Shown: positions 55,607-64,000 of the stretch, in pieces
Layout: every line of letters starts with the position of its first letter
Position numbering within the stretch: the stretch's first letter is position 1
Assembly (NCBI GenBank): GCA_030770545.1
Contig: CM061106.1
Location: forward strand, 13,586,501 to 13,650,500
Source of the DNA: Macropodus opercularis
Lineage: Eukaryota > Chordata > Actinopteri > Anabantiformes > Osphronemidae
Reading direction: 5' to 3'
Length of the DNA stretch: 64,000 bases
The notes under the pieces: generated by a model
The model's database searches: none
Told to the model about the DNA's origin: nothing
Seen by the model: the letters and a program-made list of their open reading frames with translations, nothing else
Made by a program: the position numbers and the translations under genes

Positions 55607-55678
55607 GCATTGGTGGTATAGTGGTGAGAATAGCTGCTTGCCAAGCAGTTGACCCGGGTTCAATTCCCGGCCAATGCA
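55607..55678 (+). tRNA. tRNA-Gly(GCC)
   Basis: Intact. The following spacer is unusual: the next Gly gene lies 1,281 bp away, not 844 bp. Confidence 0.92.
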
Positions 55679-55699
55679 GAGGACAGGGACTGCTGCCCC

Positions 55700-56570
55700 C
55701 TTTTTTCAAGGCGGCGGACCAAAGCTTCTCCTGTACTTCTAGGTGGACGCGGCAAGTTGCAGAAGATAATCAGATTTACTCTTTAACTTACTAGACTCAA
55801 CTGCGGCCGAAACGGCTTTCCTTCGGCGGGAATCGAACCAAGGAACTCACTGAACTTCGCAACAAATCTTTTTTTTTTTTGGACTCCGCAGTTCCAAAAC
55901 GCTTCCGGCTCTGCCAAAGTGCTCTTCTGCAGTGCGCCTGAACTAGGAGCCCCATTTTTTACGCGCCCCTTCAAGCTGGAGGTGGACGCGAGTGGGTATG
56001 GTGCCGGGGCTTGAACTTCTGCAAGAGGATGAGCAGGGCACAGGCTACTTTTCAAAAAATTCAAACACCAGGCTCAGTATAGCACAATAGAGCCAGTGAC
56101 AGCTACAGTGCAGTTACCTGCATTTCCCTAAGGACTTTTTTCAAGTCGGCAGACCAAAGCTTCTCCTGTACTTCTAAGTGGACGCGGCAAGTTGCAGAAG
56201 ATAATCAGATTTACTCTTTAACTTACTGGACTCAACTGCGGCCCAAACGGGTTTCCTTCGGCGGGAATCGAATCAAGGAACTCACTAAAATTTACAACAA
56301 ATCTTTTTTTTTTGGACTCCGCAGTGCCAAAACGCTTCCGGCTCTGCCAAAGTGCTCTTCTGCAGTGCGCCTGAGCTAGGAGCCCCATTTTTTACGCGCC
56401 CCTTCAAGCTGGAGGTGGACGCGAGTGGGTATGGTGCCGGGGCTTTAACTTCTGCATAAGGATGAGCAAGGCACAGGCTACTTTTCCAAAAAATTTAAAC
56501 ACCAGGCTCAGCATAGCACAATAGAGCCAGTGACAGCTACAGTGCAGTTACCTGCATTTCCCTAAGGAGC
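55700..56570. repeat. partial tandem duplication inside unit 4
   Basis: The segment from 'ttttttcaag(g/t)cggc' through the Glu relic to 'tgcatttccctaagga' occurs at about 55700-56133 and again at 56136-56570. The second copy is closer to the spacer at 57920-58350 than to its neighbour (shared 'aatttacaacaaatc' and 'tctgcataaggatgag'), so it was added by unequal exchange with another unit. Confidence 0.8.
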
Positions 56571-56887
56571 GTTTGTTCCTTAGTGTATTCGCACTTGTTG
56601 TGGGCCTTGTGCCTATATTCTGTTTGTTTTAAGAACCTTCTGTAAAGTAGGGGTGAGCTGCCATTTACTTCAGATGAGGTTACGTCTTCTCTGGTGTGCG
56701 CTTATTACTTGGCTTAGTGTGTGCTGGTTTGGGGAGAACGGGTTTGGAATAACCTGGTCACATTCGTGTGTTACGCGCCCTACCTAGATGGGGACGTGGC
56801 AGAGCTCAGTGATGCAATCTGGGAACGTCCTCTTGCGGCGTTTGGAGTAATCTGTCACGTCCCCATAGGGCAAGGGCACGCTTTTAA

Positions 56888-56959
56888 GCATTGGTGGTAT
56901 AGTGGTGAGAATAGCTGCTTCCCAAGCAGTTGAACCGGGTTCAATTCCCGGCCAATGCA
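56888..56959 (+). tRNA. tRNA-Gly(CCC)
   Basis: One change before the T stem (GAACCGGG instead of GACCCGGG). All stems pair. Confidence 0.9.
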
Positions 56960-57102
56960 AAGGACAGGCACAGCTGCCCCCTTTTTCAAGTCAGCGGACC
57001 AAAGCTTCTCCTGCACCTCTAAGCAAGCAAGTTGCAGAAGGTAATCAGATTTAGTCTTCAACGTCGTGGACTCAACCGCGGCTAAAACGGCATTTCCTGA
57101 CC

Positions 57103-57174
57103 GGGAATCGAACCCAGGCCGCGGCAGTGAAAGTGCCGAATCCTAGCCACTAGACCACCAGGGAGACGGCGCTG
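57103..57174 (-). tRNA. tRNA-Glu(TTC) with acceptor mismatch
   Basis: The 3' acceptor strand reads TCAGGAA rather than TCAGGGA, creating a C2-A71 mismatch. Promoter boxes and anticodon arm are intact. Confidence 0.8.
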
Positions 57175-57579
57175 GTGACTGGCACCTTCCTCGGGCAATC
57201 GAGGATCCCATCTAAATGGAAATCTTTCTGGGAAAGAACCGGGTTTCTCTAATTCCCTGGTTCTAATGAAGAAAACAGGTTAGACCTTTCCAAACCACTT
57301 TGTGAAACAAAGCACACTTTACTGTGGTTCCTTGAGTGCATGCAAACACGTTGAAAGTGACATGTTTGTTACCAGGTTTCACAAAACTGGTAGCATGGTG
57401 ACGAGCATAGGTGCCTTCACAGTAATTGCGCTGTGTTTGACAGAACAGGAGGAGGTTTTAGTGACTTCTTGGGGAGAAAAGCACGCAAAGCTCTGTTGGC
57501 AACAGCACGTCGAAGCGATTTTCGACGTCACCTCTCAACACTAAAGACCTGCAGAAATAAGGTGCCTTCGGCTGAGTAG

Positions 57580-57651
57580 GGACTTGACACTTGGACACTC
57601 AGATGAAAAGTCTGATGCTCTACCGACTCAGGTAGCCAGGCTTCACGCCGT
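57580..57651 (-). pseudogene. tRNA-Lys(TTT) pseudogene
   Basis: Decayed array form. Confidence 0.8.
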
Positions 57652-57837
57652 AAGCCCTCTACAGATGAGAAGTACATAACGCAGCAGAGGAAGTCTCTAA
57701 ACTTCACAACAAATCTTTTCTTTAGACTCCACAGTGCAGAAACGCTTTGGAACCAGGTGTTTCCTCTTGCCCTTGCAACGTTTGGAGGTAACTGTCACGT
57801 GCCCATAAGGCAATGACAGGCTTTCAAGCATTGGTGG

Positions 57838-57909
57838 TATAGTGGTGAGAATAGCTGCTTGCCAAGCAGTTGACCCGGGTTCAATTCCCGGCCAATGCAG
57901 AAGACAGGG
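57838..57909 (+). tRNA. tRNA-Gly(GCC)
   Basis: Intact 72-nt copy, T6 terminator. Confidence 0.92.
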
Positions 57910-58673
57910 ACTGCTGCCCCCTTTTTTCAAGTCGGCAGACCAAAGCTTCTCCTGTACTTCTAAGTGGACGCGGCAAGTTGCAGAAGATAATCAGATTTAC
58001 TGTTTAACTTACTGGACTCAACTGCGGCCGAAACGGGTTTCCTTCGGCGGGAATCGAATCAAGGAACTCACTAAAATTTACAACAAATCTTTTTTTTTTG
58101 GACTCCGCAGTGCCAAAACGCTTCCGGCTCTGCCAAAGTGCTCTTCTGCAGTGCGCCTGAGCTAGGAGCCCCATTTTTTACGCGCCCCTTCAAGCTGGAG
58201 GTGGACGCGAGTGGGTATGGTGCCGGGGCTTTAACTTCTGCATAAGGATGAGCAAGGCACAGGCTACTTTTCCAAAAAATTTAAACACCAGGCTCAGCAT
58301 AGCACAATAGAGCCAGTGACAGCTACAGTGCAGTTACCTGTATTTCCCTAAGGAGCGTTTGTTCCTTAGTGTATTCGCACTTGTTGTGGGCCTTGTGCCT
58401 ACATTCTGTTTGTTTTAAGAACCTTCTGTAAAGTAGGGGTGAGCTGCCATTTTCTTTGGATGAGGTTACGTCTTCTCTGGTGTGCGCTTATTACTTGCCT
58501 TAGTGTGTGCTGGTTTGGGGAGAACGGGTTTGGAATAACCTGGTCACATTCGTGTGTTACGCGCCCTACCTAGATGGGGACGTGGCAGAGCTCAGTGATG
58601 CAATCTGGGAACGTCCTTTTGCGGCGTTTGGAGTAATCTGTCACGTCCCTATAGGGCAAGGGCACGCTTTTAA

Positions 58674-58745
58674 GCATTGGTGGTATAGTGGTGAGAATAG
58701 CTGCTTCCCAAGCAGTTGACGCGGGTTCAATTCCCGGCCAATGCA
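58674..58745 (+). tRNA. tRNA-Gly(CCC) with T-stem mismatch
   Basis: The first T-stem base is G (GACGCGGG), giving G49-G65. Probably weaker than its neighbours. Confidence 0.8.
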
Positions 58746-58880
58746 GAGGACAGGCACAGCTGCCCACTTTTTCAAGTCAGCGAACCAAAGCTTCTCCTGC
58801 ACCTCTAAGCAAGCAAGTTGCAGAAGGTAATCAGATTTAGTCTTTTTAACGTACTGGACTCAACCGCGGCTAAAACGGCA

Positions 58881-58952
58881 TTCCCTGACCGGGAATCGAA
58901 CCCGGGCCGCGGCAGTGAAAGTGCCAAATCCTAGCCACTAGACCACCAGGGA
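58881..58952 (-). tRNA. tRNA-Glu(TTC)
   Basis: The T stem is fully paired here (CCGGG, better than the first copies), but the anticodon stem starts T instead of C, leaving a U-G pair. Confidence 0.85.
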
Positions 58953-59357
58953 GACGGCGCTGGTGATTGGCACCTTCCTCGGGCAATCGAGGATCCCATC
59001 TAAATGGAAATCTTTCTGGGAAAGAACCGGGTTTCTCTAATTCCCTGGTACCAATGAAGAAAACAGGTTAGACCTTTCCAAACCAGCTTGTGAAACAAAG
59101 CACACTTTACTGTGGTTCCTTGAGTGCATGCAAACACGTTGAAAGTGACATGTTTGTTACCAGGTTTCACAAAACTGGTAGCATGGTGACGAGCATAGGT
59201 GCCTTCACAGTAATTGCGCTGTGTTTGACAGAACAGGAGGAGGTTTTAGTGACGCCTTGGGGAGAAAAGCACGCAAAGCTCTGTTGGCAACAGCACGTCG
59301 AAGCGATTTTCGACGTCACCTCTCAACACTAAAGACCTGCAGAAATAAGGTACCTTC

Positions 59358-59429
59358 GGCTGAGTAGGGACTTGACACTTGGACACTCAGATAAAAAGTC
59401 TGATGCTCTACCGACTCAGGTAGCCAGGC
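59358..59429 (-). pseudogene. tRNA-Lys(TTT) pseudogene
   Basis: Decayed array form, with an additional change in the anticodon-stem side ('cagataaaaagtc'). Confidence 0.8.
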
Positions 59430-59615
59430 TTCACGCCGTAAGCCCTCTACAGATGAGAAGTACATAACGCAGCAGAGGAAGTCTCTAAACTTCACAACAA
59501 ATCTTTTCTTTAGACTCCACAGTGCAGAAACGCTTTGGAACCAGGTGTTTCCTCTTGCCCTTGCAACGTTTGGAGGTAACTGTCACGTGGCTATAAGGCA
59601 ATGACAGGCTTTCAA

Positions 59616-59687
59616 GCATTGGTGGTATAGTGGTGAGAATAGCTGCTTCCCAAGTAGTTGACCCGGGTTCAATTCCCGGCCAATGCA
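59616..59687 (+). tRNA. recombinant tRNA-Gly(CCC)
   Basis: Upstream flank is of the Gly(GCC) type ('ggcaatgacaggctttcaa') and downstream flank is of the Gly(CCC) type ('gaggacaggcacagctg'). The body carries CCC with one G-U pair in the anticodon stem (GCTGC...GTAGT). This marks a crossover between the two Gly genes that removed the 844 bp between them. Confidence 0.85.
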
Positions 59688-59820
59688 GAGGACAGGCACA
59701 GCTGCCCCCTTTTTCAAGTCAGCGGACCAAAGCTTCTCCTGCACCTCTAAGCAAGCAAGTTGCAGAAGGTAATCAGATTTAGTCTTTAACGTACTGGACT
59801 CAACCGCAGCTAAAACGGCA

Positions 59821-59892
59821 TTCCCTGACTGGGAATCGAACCTGGGCCGCGGCAGTGAAAGTGCAGAATCCTAGCCACTAGACCACCAGGGA
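59821..59892 (-). pseudogene. tRNA-Glu(TTC), probably decayed
   Basis: Two T-stem mismatches (CCAGG against CCCAG) and an anticodon-stem mismatch (CTGCA). The anticodon and B-box core persist. Confidence 0.65.
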
Positions 59893-60297
59893 GACGGCGC
59901 TGGTGACTGGCACCTTCCTCGGGCAATCGAGGATCCCATCTAAATGGAAATCTTTCTGGGAAAGAACCGGGTTTCTCTAATTCCCTGGTTCCAATGAAGA
60001 AAACAGGTTAGACCTTTCCAAACCAGCTTGTGAAACAAAGCACACTTTACTGTGGTTCCTTGAGTGCATGCAAACACGTTGAAAGTGACATGTTTGTTAC
60101 CAGGTTTCACAAAACTGGTAGCATGGTGACGAGCATAGGTGCCTTCAAAGTAATTGCGTTGTGTTTGACAGAACAGGAGGAGGTTTTAGTGACGCCTTGG
60201 GGAGAAAAGCACGCAAAGCTCTGTTGGCAACAGCACGTCGAAGCGATTTTCGAGGTCACCTCTCAACACTAAAGACCTGCAGAAATAAGGTGCCTTC

Positions 60298-60369
60298 GGC
60301 TGAGTAGGGACTTGACACTTGGACACTCAGATGAAAAATCTGATGCTCTACCGACTCAGGTAGCCAGAC
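60298..60369 (-). pseudogene. tRNA-Lys(TTT) pseudogene
   Basis: Decayed array form with an additional acceptor change ('agccagac'). Confidence 0.8.
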
Positions 60370-60555
60370 TTAACGCCGTAAGCCCTCTAGAGATGAGAAG
60401 TACATAACGCAACAGAGGCAGTCTCTAAACTTCACAACAAATCTTTTCTTTAGACTCCACAGTGCAGAAACGCTTTGGAACCAGGTGTTTCCTCTTGCCA
60501 ATGCAACATTTGGAGGTAACTGTCACGTGCCTATAAGGCAATGACAGGCTTTCAA

Positions 60556-60627
60556 GCATTGGTGGTATAGTGGTGAGAATAGCTGCTTGCCAAGCAGTTG
60601 ACCCGGGTTCAATTCCCGGCCAATGCA
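60556..60627 (+). tRNA. tRNA-Gly(GCC)
   Basis: Intact. Last GCC copy in the window. Confidence 0.92.
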
Positions 60628-61402
60628 GAGGACAGGGACTGCTGCCCCCTTTTTTCAAGGCGGCGGACCAAAGCTTCTCCTGTACTTCTAGGTGGACGCG
60701 GCAAGTTGCAGAAGATAATCAGATTTACTCTTTAACTTACTGGACTCAACTGCGGCCGAAACGGCTTTCCTTCGGCGGGAATCGAACCAAGGAACTCACT
60801 GAACTTCACAACAAATCTTTTTTTTTTTTGGACTCCGCAGTTCCAAAACGCTTCCGGCTCTGCCAAAGTGCTCTTCTGCAGTGCGCCTGAACTAGGAGCC
60901 CCATTTTTTACGCGCCCCTTCAAGCTGGAGGTGGACGCGAGTGGGTATGGTGCCGGGGCTTTAACTTCTGCAAGAGGATTAGCACGCCACAGGCTACTTT
61001 TCCAAAAAATTCAAACACCAGGCTCAGTATAGCACAATAGAGCCAGTGGCAGCTACAGTGCAGTTACCTGCATTTCCCTAAGGAGCGTTTGTTCCTTAGT
61101 GTATTCGCACTTGTTGTGGGCCTTGTGCCTATAATCTGTTTGTTTTGGGACCTTCTGTAAAGTAGGGGTGAGCTGCCATTTTCTTTGGATGAGGTTACGT
61201 CTTCTCTGGTGTGCGCTTATTACTTGGCTTAGTGTGTGCTGGTTTGGGGAGAACGGGTTTGGAATAACCTGGTCACATTCTCGTGTTACGCGCCCTACCT
61301 AGATGGGGACGTGACAAAGCTCTGTGATGCAATCTGGGAACGTCCTCTTGCGGCGTTTGGAGTAATCTGTCACGTCCCCATAGGGCAAGGGCACGCTTTA
61401 AA

Positions 61403-61474
61403 GCATTGGTGGTATAGTGGTGAGAATAGCTGCTTCCCAAGCAGTTGACCTGGGTTCAATTCCCGGCCAATGCA
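61403..61474 (+). tRNA. tRNA-Gly(CCC)
   Basis: Second T-stem base is T (GACCTGGG), a wobble pair. Other stems intact. Confidence 0.88.
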
Positions 61475-61607
61475 AAGGACAGGCACAGCTGCCCCCTTTT
61501 TCAAGTCAGCGGACCAAAGCTTCTCCTGCACCTCTAAGCAAGCAAGTTGCAGAAGGTATTCAGATTTAGTCTTTAACGTTGTGGACTCAACCGCGGCTAA
61601 AACGGCA

Positions 61608-61679
61608 TTCCCTGACCGGGAATCGAAGCCGGGCCGCGGCAGTGAAAGTTCCAAATCCTAGCCACTAGACCACCAGGGA
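61608..61679 (-). pseudogene. tRNA-Glu(TTC), decayed
   Basis: B box reads GGCTTCGATTCC (mismatch closing the T loop) and the anticodon stem reads TGGAA against TGCCG. Unlikely to work. Confidence 0.7.
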
Positions 61680-62030
61680 GACGGCGCTGGTGACTGGCAC
61701 CTTCCTCGGGCAATCGAGGATCCCATCTAAATGGAAATCTTTCTGGGAAAGAACCGGGTTTCTTTAATTCCCTGGTTCTAATGAAGAAAACAGGTTAGAC
61801 CTTTCCAAACCAGCTTGTGAAACAAAGCACACTTTACTGTGGTTCCTTGAGTGCATGCAAACACGTTGAAAGTGACATGTTTGTTACCAGGTTTCACAAA
61901 ACGTTGCACAGCTGCCCCCTTTTTCAAGTCAGCGGACCAAAGCTTCTCCTGCACCTCTAAGCAAGCAAGTTGCAGAAGGTAATCAGATTTAGTCTTTAAC
62001 GTAGTGGACTCAACCGCGGCTAAAACGGCA

Positions 62031-62102
62031 TTCCCTGACCGGGAATCAAACCCGGGCCGCGGCGGTGAAAGCGCCGAATCCTAGCCACTAGACCACCAGG
62101 GA
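62031..62102 (-). tRNA. tRNA-Glu(TTC) with altered B box
   Basis: The anticodon arm is the canonical CGGCG-CTTTCAC-CGCCG and the T stem pairs fully, but the T loop reads TTTGATT, losing the invariant C56. This reduces B-box strength and the D-loop/T-loop contact. It sits at the junction between the 1.8-kb array and the distal repeat. Confidence 0.7.
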
Positions 62103-62394
62103 GAAGGTACGAGCGCCTGGCAAATTCCTCGGACGATAGCTTCGACGTGGAAGTCTTCCTGGAGAAAATGGAGTTTCTTTGATCCCTTGGTTCCGTCGGA
62201 GAAAACAGCGTTGACATGTTCCCAACAATTGACGAACCAGCCGTTGGAACAAAGAGGACCTTAATGGGGTTTCTTGAATGCATGCAAAGACTCTGAAGGA
62301 GACCTGATTTGAGCTGGTTTCACAACACTGGTGGTATAGTGACGACCTTGGGTGCCTTCAAAGTCACTAGTGAGCTGCAGAAAACAGGTAACTT

Positions 62395-62467
62395 TGCCTG
62401 AGCAGGGACTTGAACCCTGGGCCCTCAGATTAAAAGTCTGATGCTCTACCGACTGAGCTACACAGGC
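62395..62467 (-). tRNA. tRNA-Lys(TTT)
   Basis: 73 nt. A box TAGCTCAGTCGG and B box GGTTCAAGTCC match consensus; anticodon loop CTTTTAA. One acceptor mismatch (U6-U67). A TTTT run follows within 15 nt on the minus strand. Discriminator is A. Confidence 0.93.
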
Positions 62468-63188
62468 TTCACGCTACAAACCCTCTAGAGGGAGAAAGTA
62501 CGCAATAGAGGAAGTAACTTATACTTCAGCGAGAGCAACCTCCATAGAAGGCCGGGTCAAATACTGTTGGTCATGCCCCACCTGTGCCTGGAACTCGCTT
62601 GATACATCAGTGCCCGAGTAGGTAGAAGAACACCGGGCCTTTTGACAGGTGGTATTTGTCTTTATCGTAGGGCAAAAATCAATGACACGTTTGTCACCTG
62701 TTGACATGCCAGCACCAGGGTTCACAACACTGGTGGTATAGTCACAACCACAGATCCCTCCAAAGTAGTTGTGCTGTGTTTGTGTTTGGACTCGACCTTG
62801 AAAGTCACAAGTTGCTGGAACGAATGGCCCCTTGTCTTTCAGCTGTGGCAGTGCGACCACTCCTGCGTGTAGTGCTAATGGAGCAGCGACCCGTCCGTGG
62901 TGTACGCAGCCTTTCGCTCGATAAAGTCTTCCAGACGGATGGAATAAAACTGAGGTGGACGGCTTATGTGGTTAAACCCCTGGCCTCATTGCGCATAGGT
63001 AAAAGTCCTGTCATCACTAGAGACTTTACTCGTGCTCTCTGCCTCTCATTCAGCACACGTAAGAAGCCTTTGCGTTCTAGTCCGGCAAATGAAAGAGTTC
63101 AGTGATGGAAACGGGCATTCTGGGAGGTTAGTCTTGCGGCATTGTACGGTTTCTGTCACGTGCCCATAGGGCGATGCCGGGCTTTTGA
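62468..63188. other. spacer of the distal repeat, no gene recognised
   Basis: Contains another 'actggtggtatagtcac' Gly-like relic near 62730. The 134-codon plus frame at 62701-63105 crosses this relic and shows no domain. Confidence 0.5.
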
Positions 63189-63260
63189 GCATTGGTGGTA
63201 TAAAGTTGAGAATAAGTGCTTCCCAAGCAGTGGATCCAGGTTGGATTCTTGGCCAACGCA
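63189..63260 (+). pseudogene. tRNA-Gly(CCC) pseudogene
   Basis: Full 72-nt length with acceptor ends and loop TTCCCAA, but the A box is disrupted (TGGTATAAAGTTG) and the T arm reads CAGGTTGGATTCTTGG. Confidence 0.8.
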
Positions 63261-63438
63261 GTGTCAGAGGAATGTCACGTCAGTTCCCTTTTCGACTCAG
63301 ACTGCAATTGAAACGTGCAATACATTCTGCTGGACGTGTAGGAAAGCATAAAGGGCCCGACGTCGCATGTTCTTACGTTACAGCGGCAAACCAGACTTAA
63401 TGTTGAACGTATTGTACTGACCCTCGGCTAAATGGTTT

Positions 63439-63510
63439 TTCCATGACCGGGAATCGAAACCAGTCCGCGGCAGTGAGAGCGCCGAATCCTAGCCACTAGA
63501 CCACCAGGGA
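63439..63510 (-). tRNA. tRNA-Glu(CTC), possibly decayed
   Basis: Anticodon loop CTCTCAC gives CTC, the only such copy in the window. A box intact. The T stem is poor (CTGGT against CCCGG) and the acceptor has TCATGGA. Probably weak or inactive. Confidence 0.6.
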
Positions 63511-63802
63511 GAAGGTACGAGCGCCTGGCAAATTCCTCGGACGATAGCTTCGACGTGGAAGTCTTCCTGGAGAAAATGGAGTTTCTTTGATCCCTTGGTT
63601 CCGTCGGAGAAAACAGCGTTGACATGTTCCCAACAATTGACGAACCAGCCGTTGGAACAAAGAGGACCTTAATGGGGTTTCTTGAATGCATGCAAAGACT
63701 CTGAAGGAGACCTGATTTGAGCTGGTTTCACAACACTGGTGGTATAGTGACGACCTTGGGTGCCTTCAAAGTCACTAGTGAGCTGCAGAAAACAGGTAAC
63801 TT

Positions 63803-63875
63803 TGCCTGAGCAGGGACTTGAACCCTGGGCCCTCAGATTAAAAGTCTGATGCTCTACCGACTGAGCTACACAGGC
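63803..63875 (-). tRNA. tRNA-Lys(TTT)
   Basis: Identical to the gene at 62395, 1,408 bp away. Confidence 0.93.
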
Positions 63876-64000
63876 TTCACGCTATAAAACCCTCTAGAGG
63901 GAGAAAGTACGCAATAGAGGAAGTAACTTATACTTCAGCGAGAGCAACCTCCATAGAAGGCCGGGTCAAATACTGTTGGTCATGCCCCACCTGTGCCTGG

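Larger units (their letters stand above)
49366..61902. repeat. tandem tRNA gene array, higher-order unit about 1,796 bp
   Basis: Spacing of equal landmarks is 1,796 bp between units 1-2 and 2-3 (for example Glu genes at 49551, 51347, 53143), then varies through indels. One full unit contains Gly(GCC), a half-unit spacer with a Glu relic, Gly(CCC) 844 bp later, Glu(TTC), a Gly-like relic and a Lys relic. Copies are nearly identical, pointing to recent amplification or ongoing homogenisation. About seven units are present, some partial. Open frames that recur in each unit are by-products of the repetition. Confidence 0.95.
62103..64000. repeat. distal tRNA repeat, period 1,408 bp
   Basis: 62103-62592 is repeated almost exactly at 63511-64000 (tRNA-Lys at 62395 and 63803). 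The second copy is cut by the window end. It is recognisably related to the 1.8-kb unit in gene order (Glu, Gly relic, Lys, Gly) but its spacers are strongly diverged. No coding gene is seen in it. Confidence 0.9.

Noticed and set aside
49757..60272. An 80-85 residue plus-strand frame (starts MTNQLVKQSTLYCG or MKQSTLYCG) recurring in every array unit
   Set aside because: It overlaps a tRNA-Gly relic, has no domain, and is conserved to the same degree as the non-coding spacer, so repetition explains it.
50167..60658. Recurring minus-strand frames containing CPLHWPGIEPGSTAWQ
   Set aside because: This is the antisense translation of the tRNA-Gly genes.

Overview
The window reads as teleost fish nuclear DNA. 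The evidence is: a fish-type NLR immune-receptor gene (FISNA-NACHT, LRR exons, B30.2), intron-rich low-density gene layout, an L2-clade LINE, Gypsy-like LTRs, the widespread fish interspersed repeat of the 'gtcgcgggcgtgctggagcc' type, and a dense tRNA gene cluster. I cannot name the species.

Layout. 1-7 kb: LINE tail, an LTR-like repeat, a broken SLIP-GC-like GTPase gene (minus strand) and a near full-length L2-type LINE (minus strand, one frameshift). 7-17 kb: scattered minus-strand exons, including a convincing pyrin-domain (PYD) exon pair at 12.4-13.2 kb; an internally deleted LTR element with a 5-bp target duplication sits in what may be its intron and is nested in an older LINE fragment. 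17-24.9 kb: mostly repeats and unassigned sequence. 24.9-35.7 kb: one fish NLR gene on the minus strand. I could reconstruct eleven exons with consistent splice phases. One LRR exon is 7 nt short and carries a stop; skipping it restores an open frame of exactly 1,140 codons through B30.2. 40.0-44.4 kb: a young, complete, non-autonomous LTR retrotransposon (perfect 5-bp target duplication, near-identical LTRs) whose only ORF is a roughly 700-aa repetitive protein. 45-49.3 kb: a tRNA-Ser relic, another LTR-like repeat, minus-strand exons and a CpG-rich promoter-like stretch.

49.3-64 kb is a tandem tRNA gene array. A higher-order unit of about 1,796 bp holds tRNA-Gly(GCC) on plus, tRNA-Gly(CCC) on plus, tRNA-Glu(TTC) on minus and a decayed tRNA-Lys(TTT) on minus, plus fainter relics of a further tRNA-Gly and tRNA-Glu. 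The two halves of the unit are themselves diverged copies. The array records deletions, a partial duplication and a crossover within tRNA-Gly genes. It then passes into a diverged repeat with a 1,408-bp period that carries intact-looking tRNA-Lys(TTT) genes and runs off the window end. Both Gly isoacceptors look like a tRNA-Gly(UCC) body whose wobble base has changed.

All functional names come from reading motifs by eye; no database search was possible.
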